From positions 1 through 44,173 of the forward strand of contig CAKQXZ010000011.1 of assembly GCA_934292955.1 (NCBI GenBank): 44,173 nt of DNA, read 5' to 3'. Source of the DNA: an uncultured Clostridia bacterium. Its GTDB lineage: Bacteria; Bacillota_A; Clostridia; Christensenellales; Borkfalkiaceae. Under the pieces are notes generated by a model, which was not told the DNA's origin, ran no database searches, and saw nothing but the letters and a program-made list of their open reading frames with translations. A program made the position numbers and the translations under genes. Each line of letters opens with the position of its first letter. Position 1 is the stretch's first letter. Positions 1 through 8,002 of the stretch are shown here, in pieces.

Positions 1-344
1 TTATCGCATATTTCAACGGCAATTTCTACATTTTCAAGTGCAGTAAGATTAGGCATAAGATTGTAGAACTGAAAAACGAAACCTACCTCGTAGCGTCGAT
101 AGTCGGTCAGCTTCTTTTTGTTAAACGAAGTTACATTTTGCCCATCAACATCAATCTCACCGCTCGTTGCCGTGTCCATTCCGCCTAAAAGATTCAAAAG
201 AGTGGTTTTCCCCGCTCCGGACTCGCCGAGAATTACTACGAATTCCCCTTCGTTCAAATCGAACGAAACATCTTCTACAGCGGGTACGGTCAAAGAACCG
301 GTATGATATTCTTTTCTTACGCTTTTCATAGATAGTATTTTCAT
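1..344 (-). CDS. ABC transporter ATP-binding protein, MacB/LolD type (3' end outside window)
   Basis: Only the first 114 codons are in the window; the gene runs off the left edge. The protein begins MKILSMKSVRKEY and shows a Walker A motif GESGAGKTT, a Q-loop segment QFYNLMPNLT and then TALENVEIA. These are typical of the LolD/MacB/FtsE-like ATPases that pair with MacB-type or BceB-type permeases. It would couple ATP hydrolysis at the inner face of the membrane to peptide, lipid or drug movement. The ATG at 344 has a good ribosome binding site (AAAGGAG, about 6 bases upstream). A sigma-A-like promoter lies at 505-533. The signature motif, Walker B and any permease gene lie outside, so the substrate cannot be named. 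Confidence 0.9.
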   Translation of the reverse strand, partial: MKILSMKSVRKEYHTGSLTVPAVEDVSFDLNEGEFVVILGESGAGKTTLLNLLGGMDTATSGEIDVDGQNVTSFNKKKLTDYRRYEVGFVFQFYNLMPNLTALENVEIAVEICD

Positions 345-622
345 AGCTAACTCCTTTTATATATTTTTTATCGTTGAGATTTGCTGAAAAAAGTGTTTTC
401 AATTACAGAAAAAATAACGGAATGCATACATTTTCTGTTTAGATAGTTTTAGTAGCGGTCTATTAATCTGTGTTAATACTCCCCTTTCTGAAGTATGTAT
501 CGTTATTGTATCACTTTTTTGCGGTTTTGTCTATAATTTCTACTTATTTTTACTAATGGACAGATTCACAAGTAAAAGCACCTATCGTCCCGTTGATAAA
601 GCTTTCGTTCTATAGCAATATA
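345..622. other. Intergenic region upstream of the ABC transporter gene
   Basis: This stretch between the transporter start and the tRNA terminator holds the promoter at 505-533 and a leader of about 155 bases. Short frames in the leader lack a ribosome binding site and I do not call any. No RNA gene is recognised. Confidence 0.5.
505..533 (-). promoter_or_regulatory. Sigma-A-type promoter for the ABC transporter gene
   Basis: On the minus strand there is a -35 box TAGACA (528-533), a 17-base spacer and a -10 box TACAAT (505-510), with TG one base upstream of the -10 box (extended -10). It would give a leader of about 155 bases before the ATG at 344. I see no riboswitch or strong operator in that leader. 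Confidence 0.7.
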
Positions 623-674
623 TAAAAAGGAAAAGAGCTTCGTAAAAATGCCGTTTGGCACTTCTACAAAGCTC
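623..674 (-). terminator. Intrinsic terminator of the tRNA-Pro transcript
   Basis: On the minus strand a hairpin with outer arms GAGCTT and AAGCTC and an inner GTGCC/GGCAT stem (635-674) is followed by a T-rich tract (623-634). It lies about 90 bases downstream of the tRNA 3' end. Confidence 0.75.
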
Positions 675-761
675 TATAGTTTACTGGCGGAAAGGATAAA
701 GTTTCCTATCTGCAAAGAAAAAAGGTCTGACACAATTTGTATCAAACCCATGCTTTTCTTA

Positions 762-838
762 TGGTCGAGGCGACGGGACTTGAACCCACGACCTCTTGGT
801 CCCGAACCAAGCGCGCTACCAAACTGCGCTACGCCTCG
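762..838 (-). tRNA. tRNA-Pro (anticodon CGG), CCA encoded
   Basis: A full cloverleaf can be drawn on the minus strand. The acceptor stem CGAGGCG/CGCCTCG is perfect, the D stem is GCGC/GCGC, the anticodon stem is CTTGG/CCAAG, and the 7-base loop TTCGGGA gives anticodon CGG (codon CCG). The T arm has loop TTCAAGT. The discriminator is A (765) and CCA is encoded at 762-764. The 5' end is at 838. It has its own promoter and terminator, so it appears to be a single-gene unit. Confidence 0.95.
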
Positions 839-881
839 TAGTACCGCCCCGACGAAACGCCTTCATCGAAACAGCTACCGT

Positions 882-910
882 ATTATATAACTTTTTTTTG
901 AAAAAAACAA
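882..910 (-). promoter_or_regulatory. Sigma-A-type promoter for tRNA-Pro
   Basis: On the minus strand: -35 box TTGTTT (905-910), 17-base spacer, perfect -10 box TATAAT (882-887). It lies about 44 bases upstream of the tRNA 5' end. An A/T-rich tract lies immediately upstream. Confidence 0.75.
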
Positions 911-970
911 TCGTTTTTTATCGGTTTTTTTATTTTTTAACTTACATTATACGAAAAATCCCGTAAAAGA

Positions 971-1004
971 CAAAAAAATACCGCCAAATTAAAACTTTGG
1001 CGGC
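971..1004 (-). terminator. Intrinsic terminator after the coiled-coil gene
   Basis: On the minus strand the inverted repeat CCGCCAAA/TTTGGCGG (arms 996-1003 and 981-988) has a short A/T loop and is followed by a run of T (972-978). It lies about 90 bases downstream of the stop codon at 1093 and separates that operon from the tRNA gene. Confidence 0.85.
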
Positions 1005-1092
1005 AAAAATAAGCTTTTTTCTGCCTGTCACTAAATTTGCGACGGATATCAAGTATCAAGCGTTAAACATTTTTCCACTTTAATCAAGAAAA

Positions 1093-1764
1093 TCAGTTCA
1101 ATGTGCCTTTACTCTTCTTGAACGGGATAAAATCTTCGTTAAAATCGATATCTTTATCACATGGCGTTTCTATATCCGAAACGATTATGCTATCGGCAAC
1201 GGCATCAGACTCAACGCCGCAAGCGCGTTTAAGATCGGCTATCTGAGCCGAAAAATTATACAGCATCTTTTCAAGTTCTTTTCTGAAATATTCTTTAACG
1301 CGTGAGCGAGCATCTTTCAACTCACTTTCATGCAAACTCATTATTTCGGAAATTTTCTCATCGTTTTCGGTCATTTCACACTGAACGCGCTTTATAAGAG
1401 AAACAATATCCATATAATCGACTTCGAGAATATCCATTATTCGATCGAGTAACTGGCTCACCGCTTCGGTTTTATCTTTATCGTTCTTTCTCGGTTCGTC
1501 TGCATACGCGGATATTTCGGCAACAAGTTCCTTACCGCCGCCCTGAGCCGCGTATTCAAATGCGATATTGATCAATTCTTTATATCTTTCGGCAAGTTTT
1601 TGCCCGCGGGATATCGCCTCGACGTATTCGTCGCCGAGAATGTCGGAATAAACGGTCACAAGTTTTGCCTTTGTCATTCCGGCTAATTCCTTAAATTTTT
1701 TTCCGAATTCATCTTTTATTCGGACAATTTCTTTATCAAAAAACTCTCGGTTTTCGGTTTTCAT
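1093..1764 (-). CDS. Hypothetical coiled-coil protein
   Basis: I do not recognise this 223-residue protein. It is highly charged and looks almost wholly helical, with heptad-like stretches around residues 5-30 and 120-175. There is no signal peptide or membrane segment. An acidic patch lies near the C-terminus before a basic end (FKKSKGTLN). The ATG at 1764 has a purine-rich AAGAGA just upstream. It is the last gene of the group that starts with the DUF2953 protein and includes rluB, and a terminator follows at 971-1004. It could be a structural or scaffold protein; no function is assigned. Confidence 0.7.
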   Translation of the reverse strand: MKTENREFFDKEIVRIKDEFGKKFKELAGMTKAKLVTVYSDILGDEYVEAISRGQKLAERYKELINIAFEYAAQGGGKELVAEISAYADEPRKNDKDKTEAVSQLLDRIMDILEVDYMDIVSLIKRVQCEMTENDEKISEIMSLHESELKDARSRVKEYFRKELEKMLYNFSAQIADLKRACGVESDAVADSIIVSDIETPCDKDIDFNEDFIPFKKSKGTLN

Positions 1765-1840
1765 TCTCTTTTACAATTTACCTTAATAATTCGTTCTTTG
1801 TCGTTTATCCGAATGTACCGTGTTTCCGCACCAGCAACCG

Positions 1841-1960
1841 CTATATAAAGATCAGCGACGTAGGCGCGGCACCATTATAAATCATATTCACCGCTATCGC
1901 AGCCGACAGCACGGCAAATATTATAAGCAGACAGATAAACCACCCTTTATATCTCTTCAT
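1841..1960 (-). CDS. Small single-pass membrane protein (39 aa)
   Basis: A 39-codon frame begins MKRYKGWFICLL and ends SLIFI. It has a positively charged N-terminus followed by a hydrophobic stretch of about 20 residues, as in a single-pass small membrane protein. A GGGGG ribosome binding site lies about 8 bases upstream of the ATG at 1960. It sits between rluB (70 bases away) and the coiled-coil gene, on the same strand. I do not recognise a family. Support rests on the membrane-like composition, the ribosome binding site and the operon position, so it may be spurious. Confidence 0.5.
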   Translation of the reverse strand: MKRYKGWFICLLIIFAVLSAAIAVNMIYNGAAPTSLIFI

Positions 1961-2030
1961 ATGCGGACCCCCGTTAAAATATGTAAAGAATCCGCAATCC
2001 GCTTCCGACGGGTTATCGGTTCGGATATAC

Positions 2031-2735
2031 TTACAAGTTTTTCAGATATTCTACTTCCGCTCTCGACAAAGGTCTGCATTTTCCCCTGTCTACGCCCGAA
2101 ATCGTAAGATCTCCGATTTTGTAACGTTTAAGGAAAACAACTTCTTTTCCGACCGCTTCGAACATACGCCTTACCTGCCTGTTTCTGCCTTCGGTAATCG
2201 TAATCGAAAGTTTGGTAAATTTATCGTCGGACGATATAACTTTTACAGTACTGCGATTGGTAACTTTTCCGTCAAGTTCAACGCCCGCACGAAGTTTTGC
2301 AAGCGAAGATTCGAGTATATCGCCTTCGATTTTTACAATATAAGTCTTAGGAATTTCGTTACGCGGATGAGTAAGTCTGTTAACAAGTTCGCCGTCGTTC
2401 GTAAAAATCAGCAACCCTTCGCTGTCGTAGTCAAGCCTGCCGACAGGAACAACACGAGTCGGAAGTTTAGGCAACAATTCCATTACCGTTTTTCTGTCTT
2501 TATCGTCCTTTACCGTACAAACGTAACCTTTCGGCTTATTCATAATAAAATACAGTTTTTTTACGGTCGCCGACGTTACTTTACGGCCTTCGACAGATAC
2601 GCTGTCTTTTTCGTCTACATCCTGCCCGATCTTCGCAACTCTGCCGTTTACTATAACTTTTCCGTCGGCAACGAGCGTATCGCAGTATCTGCGGCTTCCT
2701 ACTCCGCAAGTTTCAAGGTATTTGTTTATTCTCAT
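2031..2735 (-). CDS. rluB: Ribosomal large-subunit pseudouridine synthase B
   Basis: The 234-residue protein is an RsuA/RluB/E/F family pseudouridine synthase, which isomerises a uridine of 23S rRNA. An S4 RNA-binding domain occupies about residues 1-60 (RINKYLETCGVGSRR). The catalytic domain carries GRLDYDSEGLL with the catalytic Asp, and later GRNRQVRRM, a family signature. Its length is normal. It follows dacF by about 20 bases. The same linkage to dacB/dacF and scpAB is seen in Bacillus and clostridia, which supports RluB over a paralog. Confidence 0.93.
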   Translation of the reverse strand: MRINKYLETCGVGSRRYCDTLVADGKVIVNGRVAKIGQDVDEKDSVSVEGRKVTSATVKKLYFIMNKPKGYVCTVKDDKDRKTVMELLPKLPTRVVPVGRLDYDSEGLLIFTNDGELVNRLTHPRNEIPKTYIVKIEGDILESSLAKLRAGVELDGKVTNRSTVKVISSDDKFTKLSITITEGRNRQVRRMFEAVGKEVVFLKRYKIGDLTISGVDRGKCRPLSRAEVEYLKNL

Positions 2736-2755
2736 ACAGTTCTCTTCTTAAAGTT

Positions 2756-3799
2756 TTATGCCATAATACTATATAATTTTTGCGAAAAAAGCAACTGTTT
2801 TTCAAGATAAAACTCAATTACCCCTGTCGGTACGTCCGATTTTATAGGTAAACCGCCGTCATAGGTTATATAAACCTTTTTAATGATTTGCGCTTTTTCT
2901 TCGTGAGTAAGCGGATAATACACATCGTTTGCAACGCCGCACGGGACCTTTTTCCCGTTCTTCTCATAGTAACCGACAGCTTCTTCACTACTTTGCAACA
3001 ACACGTTCTCGTACTTTGCGTAACAATCGTCAAATAACTTTTCAGTAGTTTCATATGTCGACGAATGATTAAGCACAACGCAAACCAGTCTGAACCCGTT
3101 TTTATTTGCAGACGACGCAAGACATCTTCCCGATTTTTTCGTGTAACCCGTTTTAATTCCGTCCGCGTACGAATACCTTGAAAGTAACTTGTTTTTGTTG
3201 ATTAAAACTCGAGTGCTTTCACCTTGTCCGATTGTAATTTTCTTTGTAGATACGATTTTAGAAAAAGTCGGATCATTCATTCCGTATCTGCATAATAATG
3301 CAACGTCATATGCGGTAGACAAATGTGTCGGATGATCAAGCCCGTGCGGGTTAACAAACTCCGAATCACACGCGCCTACAGATCTTGCCATTTCGTTCAT
3401 GCACTTTATAAAATCAATTCCTTTACATTCGGCATAACCTTTAATTGCGGTTGCTGCGTCATTTCCAGATCTTAACATAAGTCCGTAAAGCAACTCTTTC
3501 ACTGTGAATTTTTCACCCGATTTAAGATACATACTCGATCCTTCTATCCCGCTCCATTCGTCTTTGATTTCAACAACATCTTCGAGCGGAACATATTTCA
3601 GAGCAGTAATACAAGTCGCTATTTTTGTAAGACTTGCAATAGGCTTTTTTTCTTTGCAATTATCTTCATAAAGCACCCTTCCGCTGTTAGTATCCATTAC
3701 TATAAACGAGCCGCCGGACGCATTCGCAACGACAGTTACGTCTGACATGATAAGAACAAATAACAAGGATATAATCAATAATTTTGAAAGCTTTTTCAT
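2756..3799 (-). CDS. dacF: D-alanyl-D-alanine carboxypeptidase (PBP5/DacF type)
   Basis: A secreted or membrane-anchored low-molecular-weight penicillin-binding protein that trims the terminal D-Ala from peptidoglycan stem peptides. It has a signal peptide (residues 1-27). All three catalytic motifs are present: S56-L-T-K59 with the nucleophile serine, S111-G-N113, and K216-T-G218. A C-terminal PBP5_C-like beta region follows. The ATG overlaps the stop of the GerW-like gene (ATGA), so translation is probably coupled. Linkage to GerW/YtfJ and scpAB suggests a spore cortex role, as for DacB/DacF, but a vegetative role cannot be excluded. Confidence 0.93.
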   Translation of the reverse strand: MKKLSKLLIISLLFVLIMSDVTVVANASGGSFIVMDTNSGRVLYEDNCKEKKPIASLTKIATCITALKYVPLEDVVEIKDEWSGIEGSSMYLKSGEKFTVKELLYGLMLRSGNDAATAIKGYAECKGIDFIKCMNEMARSVGACDSEFVNPHGLDHPTHLSTAYDVALLCRYGMNDPTFSKIVSTKKITIGQGESTRVLINKNKLLSRYSYADGIKTGYTKKSGRCLASSANKNGFRLVCVVLNHSSTYETTEKLFDDCYAKYENVLLQSSEEAVGYYEKNGKKVPCGVANDVYYPLTHEEKAQIIKKVYITYDGGLPIKSDVPTGVIEFYLEKQLLFSQKLYSIMA

Positions 3800-4152
3800 T
3801 TTTTAATTTTATCGGTAAGTTCTTTTATTGCAGCAAGAAGACCGTACAATGGATCAAATCCGTCAACTACAGAAAAGCCCTTGCCGTTGTCTAACACAAA
3901 GAACTGCGGTTTTATACTTTTTACCGTTACGTTGCCGCCTGCAAATTTTTCGCCTTGCATAGTTGACATCTTTACTTCTCCATATTCCCCCCCGCCGCTG
4001 AAGGTCATTACCGTAACCGAGTTTATAGGGACGGCGGTCTGTCCTTTTTCGTTCACGATTCTTTCGCCGACAACTTTTTCGGACTCAACGGTCAGGTCAA
4101 TATTCTTAAGCGTACGCTCTACGAGTTCTGTTACCGTGTTTTTTTCGTTCAA
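3796..4152 (-). CDS. ytfJ: GerW/YtfJ-family sporulation protein
   Basis: The 118-residue protein matches the GerW (YtfJ) family, forespore proteins needed in Bacillus for SleB-dependent spore germination. The N-terminus (NEKNTVTELVERTLKNID) and the glycine-rich core TFSGGGEYGE are typical, and it ends in a basic helix. The start is taken as TTG at 4152 because a strong ribosome binding site AAAGGTGGTG precedes it by about 8 bases. The frame overlaps the upstream DUF2953 gene by 47 bases and the downstream dacF by 4. The ytfI-ytfJ pair is also adjacent in Bacillus. Confidence 0.88.
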   Translation of the reverse strand: MNEKNTVTELVERTLKNIDLTVESEKVVGERIVNEKGQTAVPINSVTVMTFSGGGEYGEVKMSTMQGEKFAGGNVTVKSIKPQFFVLDNGKGFSVVDGFDPLYGLLAAIKELTDKIKK

Positions 4153-4705
4153 ACAATTTCACCACCTTTTTTAATAAAGAATTAAACAATATAGTATTCA
4201 AAGAAAATAAATTGAATGCGAATGAAAATTCACAAAAAGCGTATATATTTTCACCAGGTCTTAATAAAAAATCATTCTTAATTTTTACCCCGGGAAATTT
4301 TTCGTTTATAATCGGCGGCACAATCTGCGATGCCGCATACAACGGAACAAGAAGATCTATATAAGGGCTATCCACACCTATTCTCGTTACCGTGCGAAAC
4401 GTCAAAGGCGTTATTCCCCTTACTTTAATCAGCTTTTTTCTGTCGCCGATAAACTTACCAAGGTCGAATAAAAACGCTTTTTTTGAAGTAACGTGTATAA
4501 AAAATTTAAGCCCATCACGCGTGATATACCCGCCTATAAGACCGATACCGTATAAACTTAACGCAAAACACAATTTGTTTTCCGTAACATCGGTTACAAC
4601 TGTTACTCCGATATAGAACGGAAAAAGAAAGAACGCATTACCCAAAAAGAAAAGCCATAACTCGCGCATAAAAATATTTTTCGCAATCGATTTACTTTTA
4701 TGCAT
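4106..4705 (-). CDS. DUF2953 / YtfI-like membrane protein
   Basis: About 199 residues with a hydrophobic N-terminal segment (ELWLFFLGNAFFLFPFYIGV), a beta-rich middle (FALSLYGIGLIGGYITRDG) and a C-terminal amphipathic helix. Length, layout and position directly upstream of the GerW/YtfJ gene fit the DUF2953 family (YtfI of Bacillus), whose function is unknown and which is linked to sporulation by context. The ATG at 4705 is preferred over a TTG at 4711; neither has a good ribosome binding site. A strong terminator of the preceding scp operon ends about 30 bases upstream, so its own promoter is unclear. Confidence 0.7.
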   Translation of the reverse strand: MHKSKSIAKNIFMRELWLFFLGNAFFLFPFYIGVTVVTDVTENKLCFALSLYGIGLIGGYITRDGLKFFIHVTSKKAFLFDLGKFIGDRKKLIKVRGITPLTFRTVTRIGVDSPYIDLLVPLYAASQIVPPIINEKFPGVKIKNDFLLRPGENIYAFCEFSFAFNLFSLNTILFNSLLKKVVKLFERKKHGNRTRRAYA

Positions 4706-4737
4706 GAACAATTTGCGGCACTTGTCTTTTTCGGTAC

Positions 4738-4764
4738 AAAAAAACGGAAGTATTCGCTCCCGTT
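4738..4764 (-). terminator. Intrinsic terminator after scpB
   Basis: On the minus strand an 8-bp hairpin AACGGGAG/CTTCCGTT (4757-4764 and 4743-4750) with a 6-base loop is followed directly by seven T (4738-4744). It separates the plsX-to-scpB run from the DUF2953-GerW group. Confidence 0.85.
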
Positions 4765-4786
4765 TTCTATCTGCATTTGCAAATGT

Positions 4787-5572
4787 TTATTCGATTTTTT
4801 CAACTTCTTCGCCGACAAGGAAGTCAGGTAAATCTTCTTCTATTTCGTCAAGATCAAAGTCTTCATCTTCCTGCGGTTCGCCGTTTATCGAGCCGCTTGA
4901 AACATTTTGTTGATTAGCGGCCGTACTCGTTGTTCCGTCGTCTACGACTATGCCAGCCCCCTGAGCCGCATAAAGAGCGGCAAGTTCGGGATCTTTACTC
5001 TCATCGTAGGTATCTTTTTCAAACAGATAATCGCCTTTCTTATTAACGTTGATTGCGGCAAGTAAACTGTCGTAGTCGGGTAATTCGTCAAGAGACGATA
5101 TCTGAAAGCGTTTAAGAAATTCGTCGGTCGTACCGAACAGTACGGGGCGACCAATCGCATCTTTTCGTCCCACAACTTCGATAATTCCGAGTTTAAGTAA
5201 AGTCTGAATGGCGTATTCGCTGTCAACGCCCCTTATTTCTTCAAGGTCGAGCCTTGTAACCGGCTGTTTATAAGCGATAATTGCAGCCGATTCGAGAAGC
5301 GTTTTTGAAAGTGCTTTTTCTCTTATCGGATTAAGCACCGAAGCTACGTCTTCGGCATTTTTCGGATTAGACGAAAACTGCAATTTCTTATTGAAAATCA
5401 GCAAATTTATGCCGCTTTTTTCATCGTATTTGGACTGCAATTTCTTTGCAGCATCCAAAACCTGTTTTTCTGATACTTCAAGTTTATCCGCAATATCTTT
5501 CGCCGCGATCGCCGTTCCCGAAACAAAAACGACAGACTCAATTATACTCGCTAAGGTCTCCGAATTCGCCAA
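4787..5572 (-). CDS. scpB: Segregation and condensation protein B
   Basis: ScpB is the winged-helix (kite) subunit of the SMC-ScpA condensin complex. Residues 1-190 carry the tandem winged helices, with the typical ETLASIIESVVFVSG start, IIAYKQPVTRLDLEEIRGV and IGRPVLFGTT motifs. An acidic tail of about 70 residues extends beyond the usual length of about 200. The start is placed at TTG 5572: a perfect AGGAGGTGA lies 6 bases upstream, whereas the in-frame GTG at 5581 lies inside that ribosome binding site. It overlaps the scpA end, so the two are probably coupled. A terminator follows at 4738-4764. Confidence 0.92.
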   Translation of the reverse strand: MANSETLASIIESVVFVSGTAIAAKDIADKLEVSEKQVLDAAKKLQSKYDEKSGINLLIFNKKLQFSSNPKNAEDVASVLNPIREKALSKTLLESAAIIAYKQPVTRLDLEEIRGVDSEYAIQTLLKLGIIEVVGRKDAIGRPVLFGTTDEFLKRFQISSLDELPDYDSLLAAINVNKKGDYLFEKDTYDESKDPELAALYAAQGAGIVVDDGTTSTAANQQNVSSGSINGEPQEDEDFDLDEIEEDLPDFLVGEEVEKIE

Positions 5573-6335
5573 CGGTGTCACCTCCTCTGTTTTCGTTCAA
5601 CAATACGGTTATTTCTTCAAAAACGCCTTCTTGCTCGACTTTTATAAACTGACGTTTAAGAAGTTCAAGCACCGCCTGAAAGGTAGTAATTATTTCCGCT
5701 TTCGAAGCCCCGTATCTGAATAGTTCGTAAAAACTGCATTCTTTGCAATCAAGAATTTTTTCCTGAATCAAAGTCATTTTATCTTTTACGGTAAATACTT
5801 CTTTAGGTATTTCTTTCTTTGCGTATATCTCTCTGTCAAGTTCTACGCGTGATAACAGTTCAGAAAAAGCTTTAACCAATTTATCAAGACTGAAACTGTT
5901 AAAAACTATTCGACATTCTCGCGCAGTCGGTTCGGGCGGTTTATAAAAACGATCGACATTTTCTATTTCCTTGAGTTTAACGCTCATTTCCTGAAAAAGT
6001 TTAAGTTCTTCGAGACGTCTTATAAGCGCCTGCCCGGGATCTTCCTGCTCTTCGGGAAAAATATCTTCTATCTTAGGCAACAACGCTTTTGATTTTTCAT
6101 AAAGCAAAGTCGCCGCAACGCCTAAATACTCGCCGCGAGTTTCGATCGTCAATTCGTCGTGCATTTCAAGATATTGCATAAACTGCTCGGTCACTTCCGA
6201 TAAGAATATATCTTTAATCTCTATCCTTGCCTGTCTTACAAGGCATAACAAAAGATCGAGCGGTCCGTTAAAATCGCCCGCACGCGTATTATAATCGAAT
6301 ATCGTTTCAAAATTCTTTACGCTATAATCTTCCAT
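5538..6335 (-). CDS. scpA: Segregation and condensation protein A (kleisin)
   Basis: The kleisin subunit bridges the two SMC heads and binds ScpB dimers. The N-terminus contains FNGPLDLLLCLVRQARIEIKDI, the standard ScpA signature that contacts the SMC neck. An acidic linker and a C-terminal winged helix (EIITTFQAVLELLKRQ) that meets the SMC head follow. The ATG at 6335 (MEDYSVKNF, 265 residues) is preferred. An upstream in-frame TTG at 6368 would add 11 residues unlike the family. It overlaps the end of the M50 protease gene and the start of scpB. Confidence 0.92.
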   Translation of the reverse strand: MEDYSVKNFETIFDYNTRAGDFNGPLDLLLCLVRQARIEIKDIFLSEVTEQFMQYLEMHDELTIETRGEYLGVAATLLYEKSKALLPKIEDIFPEEQEDPGQALIRRLEELKLFQEMSVKLKEIENVDRFYKPPEPTARECRIVFNSFSLDKLVKAFSELLSRVELDREIYAKKEIPKEVFTVKDKMTLIQEKILDCKECSFYELFRYGASKAEIITTFQAVLELLKRQFIKVEQEGVFEEITVLLNENRGGDTVGEFGDLSEYN

Positions 6336-7039
6336 AAAACAAAACGGAAATCTGTTCCTAATACCCAATCCCAGAATAAACTGATCGGATAACCTATAAT
6401 TTTTACGCAGAAATTCATGAAATATCCGAAGATATCAAGAAACTGTAACTGCGGAATGTTCGCGCATATACTGCTGAAAAGTATGATTACCAATAAAACG
6501 AAGTATCCTATGCGTTTATATTCTTCATATCCCCTGCCTTTACGTTTTATAAGCGCGTCCATAAGCCGAAAACCGTCCAAAGGATAAACGGGAATAAGAT
6601 TAAACGCAAATAACGACAGGTCGAGCATAACCCCGTAAAGACAAATATATACAAGAAATTGTACGGGAATTGCAAACGGCGAACCGTCAGCTAAACCGGC
6701 AGCCAGCCTGAACGACAAAACAAGCAACGGATAAAACAGAAACGCAAGTATATAGTTCGCTATAACGCCGGCTACGGCTACCCAGATACTTCCCGCCTTA
6801 TAATTTCTATAGTTGTAAGGATTTACAGGCACGGGCTTAGCCCAGCCGAACCCTACAAGCATAAAACTTGCAAGCCCGAGAATATCGAAATGCTTGAATG
6901 GATTAAGCGTATAACGCCCCATCATTTTCGCCGTATCGTCGCCGTTCATTTTTGCCGCAAACGCGTGAGCAAACTCATGCATCGGCAAAACAAGCAACAA
7001 AACGGCAAAACGCGCAACATATTGCAATAATCTATACAC
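6317..7039 (-). CDS. Site-2 protease family (M50) membrane metalloprotease
   Basis: A 240-residue polytopic membrane protein of the YwhC-like short M50 group. Zinc-binding H21-E-F-A-H25 lies in the first membrane segment. The second motif, NLIPVYPLDGFR, supplies the third ligand Asp. There is no PDZ domain. Such proteases cut substrates within the membrane, but the substrate is unknown here. The start is GTG at 7039, with AAGGTG 5 bases upstream. Linkage to scpAB is common in clostridia. Confidence 0.88.
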   Translation of the reverse strand: MYRLLQYVARFAVLLLVLPMHEFAHAFAAKMNGDDTAKMMGRYTLNPFKHFDILGLASFMLVGFGWAKPVPVNPYNYRNYKAGSIWVAVAGVIANYILAFLFYPLLVLSFRLAAGLADGSPFAIPVQFLVYICLYGVMLDLSLFAFNLIPVYPLDGFRLMDALIKRKGRGYEEYKRIGYFVLLVIILFSSICANIPQLQFLDIFGYFMNFCVKIIGYPISLFWDWVLGTDFRFVLWKIIA

Positions 7040-7047
7040 GGCGCACC

Positions 7048-7944
7048 TTACAGCAACCCGTCGACAAACGAGCGCGAATCGAATTTTTCAAGATCGTCGA
7101 CACCTTCTCCCGTTCCGACAAACGCAACGGGAATTTCTTTTTCGTCGCAAAGCGAAATAACAAATCCGCCCTTTGCCGTGCCGTCGAGTTTGGTAAGCAC
7201 AACGCCGTCTATATCGACAGCATCATCAAACGCAGCAACCTGCGACATAGCGTTCTGCCCCGTCGTCGCGTCAAGAACAATCAGTTTATAGAAGTTCGCT
7301 TCGGGATATTCACGGTTTGCAACGCGATTTATCTTTTTCAACTCTTCCATAAGGTTTGTTTTTACATGCAATCTTCCGGCGGTATCTATAATAAGGACAT
7401 CGTTTTTCTTTGCTTTCATAGATGAAACCGCGTCAAAAACGACAGCCGAAGGATCGCTTCCTTCCCCGTGCGAAACAATTCTGACTCCCGCACGTTCAGC
7501 CCATACGGATAACTGCTCCGAAGCTGCGGCACGGAAAGTATCGCCCGCGGCAAGAAGTACAGATTTATGCTGACGTTTGAAATACGCCGCAAGTTTGCCG
7601 ATAGTCGTAGTTTTACCTACGCCGTTAACGCCTATAAGCATTATTATCGCGGGATATTCGATATCGAGTTCGCCAGCAACGTCGAGTTTATCGCAAAGAA
7701 CGTCTTTGAGCGTAGAAATTACATATTCCTTATCGCCTGTACGTTCCTGCTTCATTCTCGACCTGAGATCTTCGACTATATCGTCGGCGGTAGAATAAGA
7801 GACGTCCGACGATATAAGAATATCGGTTAAGTCTTCGTAAAACTCGTCGCCGAGTTTATCGCCCGTAAACAACGCCGATATTTTTCTTGACAACGCGTCT
7901 TTGGTCTTTTTTAACGCGTCGAATATTTTTTTGAAAAAAGCCAT
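7048..7944 (-). CDS. ftsY: Signal recognition particle receptor FtsY
   Basis: A 298-residue SRP-GTPase that docks the SRP-ribosome complex at the membrane. It has the NG domain only, with a short N-terminal basic helix instead of the acidic A domain. G1 is GVNGVGKTT (105-113), followed by DTFRAAA, DTAGRLH and TKLDGTAKGG. AAGGTG lies 5 bases before the ATG at 7944. It sits 58 bases downstream of smc, the classic rnc-smc-ftsY order. Confidence 0.97.
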   Translation of the reverse strand: MAFFKKIFDALKKTKDALSRKISALFTGDKLGDEFYEDLTDILISSDVSYSTADDIVEDLRSRMKQERTGDKEYVISTLKDVLCDKLDVAGELDIEYPAIIMLIGVNGVGKTTTIGKLAAYFKRQHKSVLLAAGDTFRAAASEQLSVWAERAGVRIVSHGEGSDPSAVVFDAVSSMKAKKNDVLIIDTAGRLHVKTNLMEELKKINRVANREYPEANFYKLIVLDATTGQNAMSQVAAFDDAVDIDGVVLTKLDGTAKGGFVISLCDEKEIPVAFVGTGEGVDDLEKFDSRSFVDGLL

Positions 7945-8002
7945 CTTACACCTTAATTTTTTTGTCGGTTAAAAATATAGATAATGGTCGGTTAACGATA
8001 AT

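Noticed and set aside
157..402. Minus-strand 81-codon frame over the ABC transporter start
   Set aside because: It is out of frame with the clearly conserved ABC ATPase and begins in its leader.
648..890. Plus-strand 80-codon frame containing RRRDLNPRPLGPEPSALP
   Set aside because: It is the antisense of tRNA-Pro; such LNPRPLGPEPS peptides are a known artefact of translated tRNA genes.
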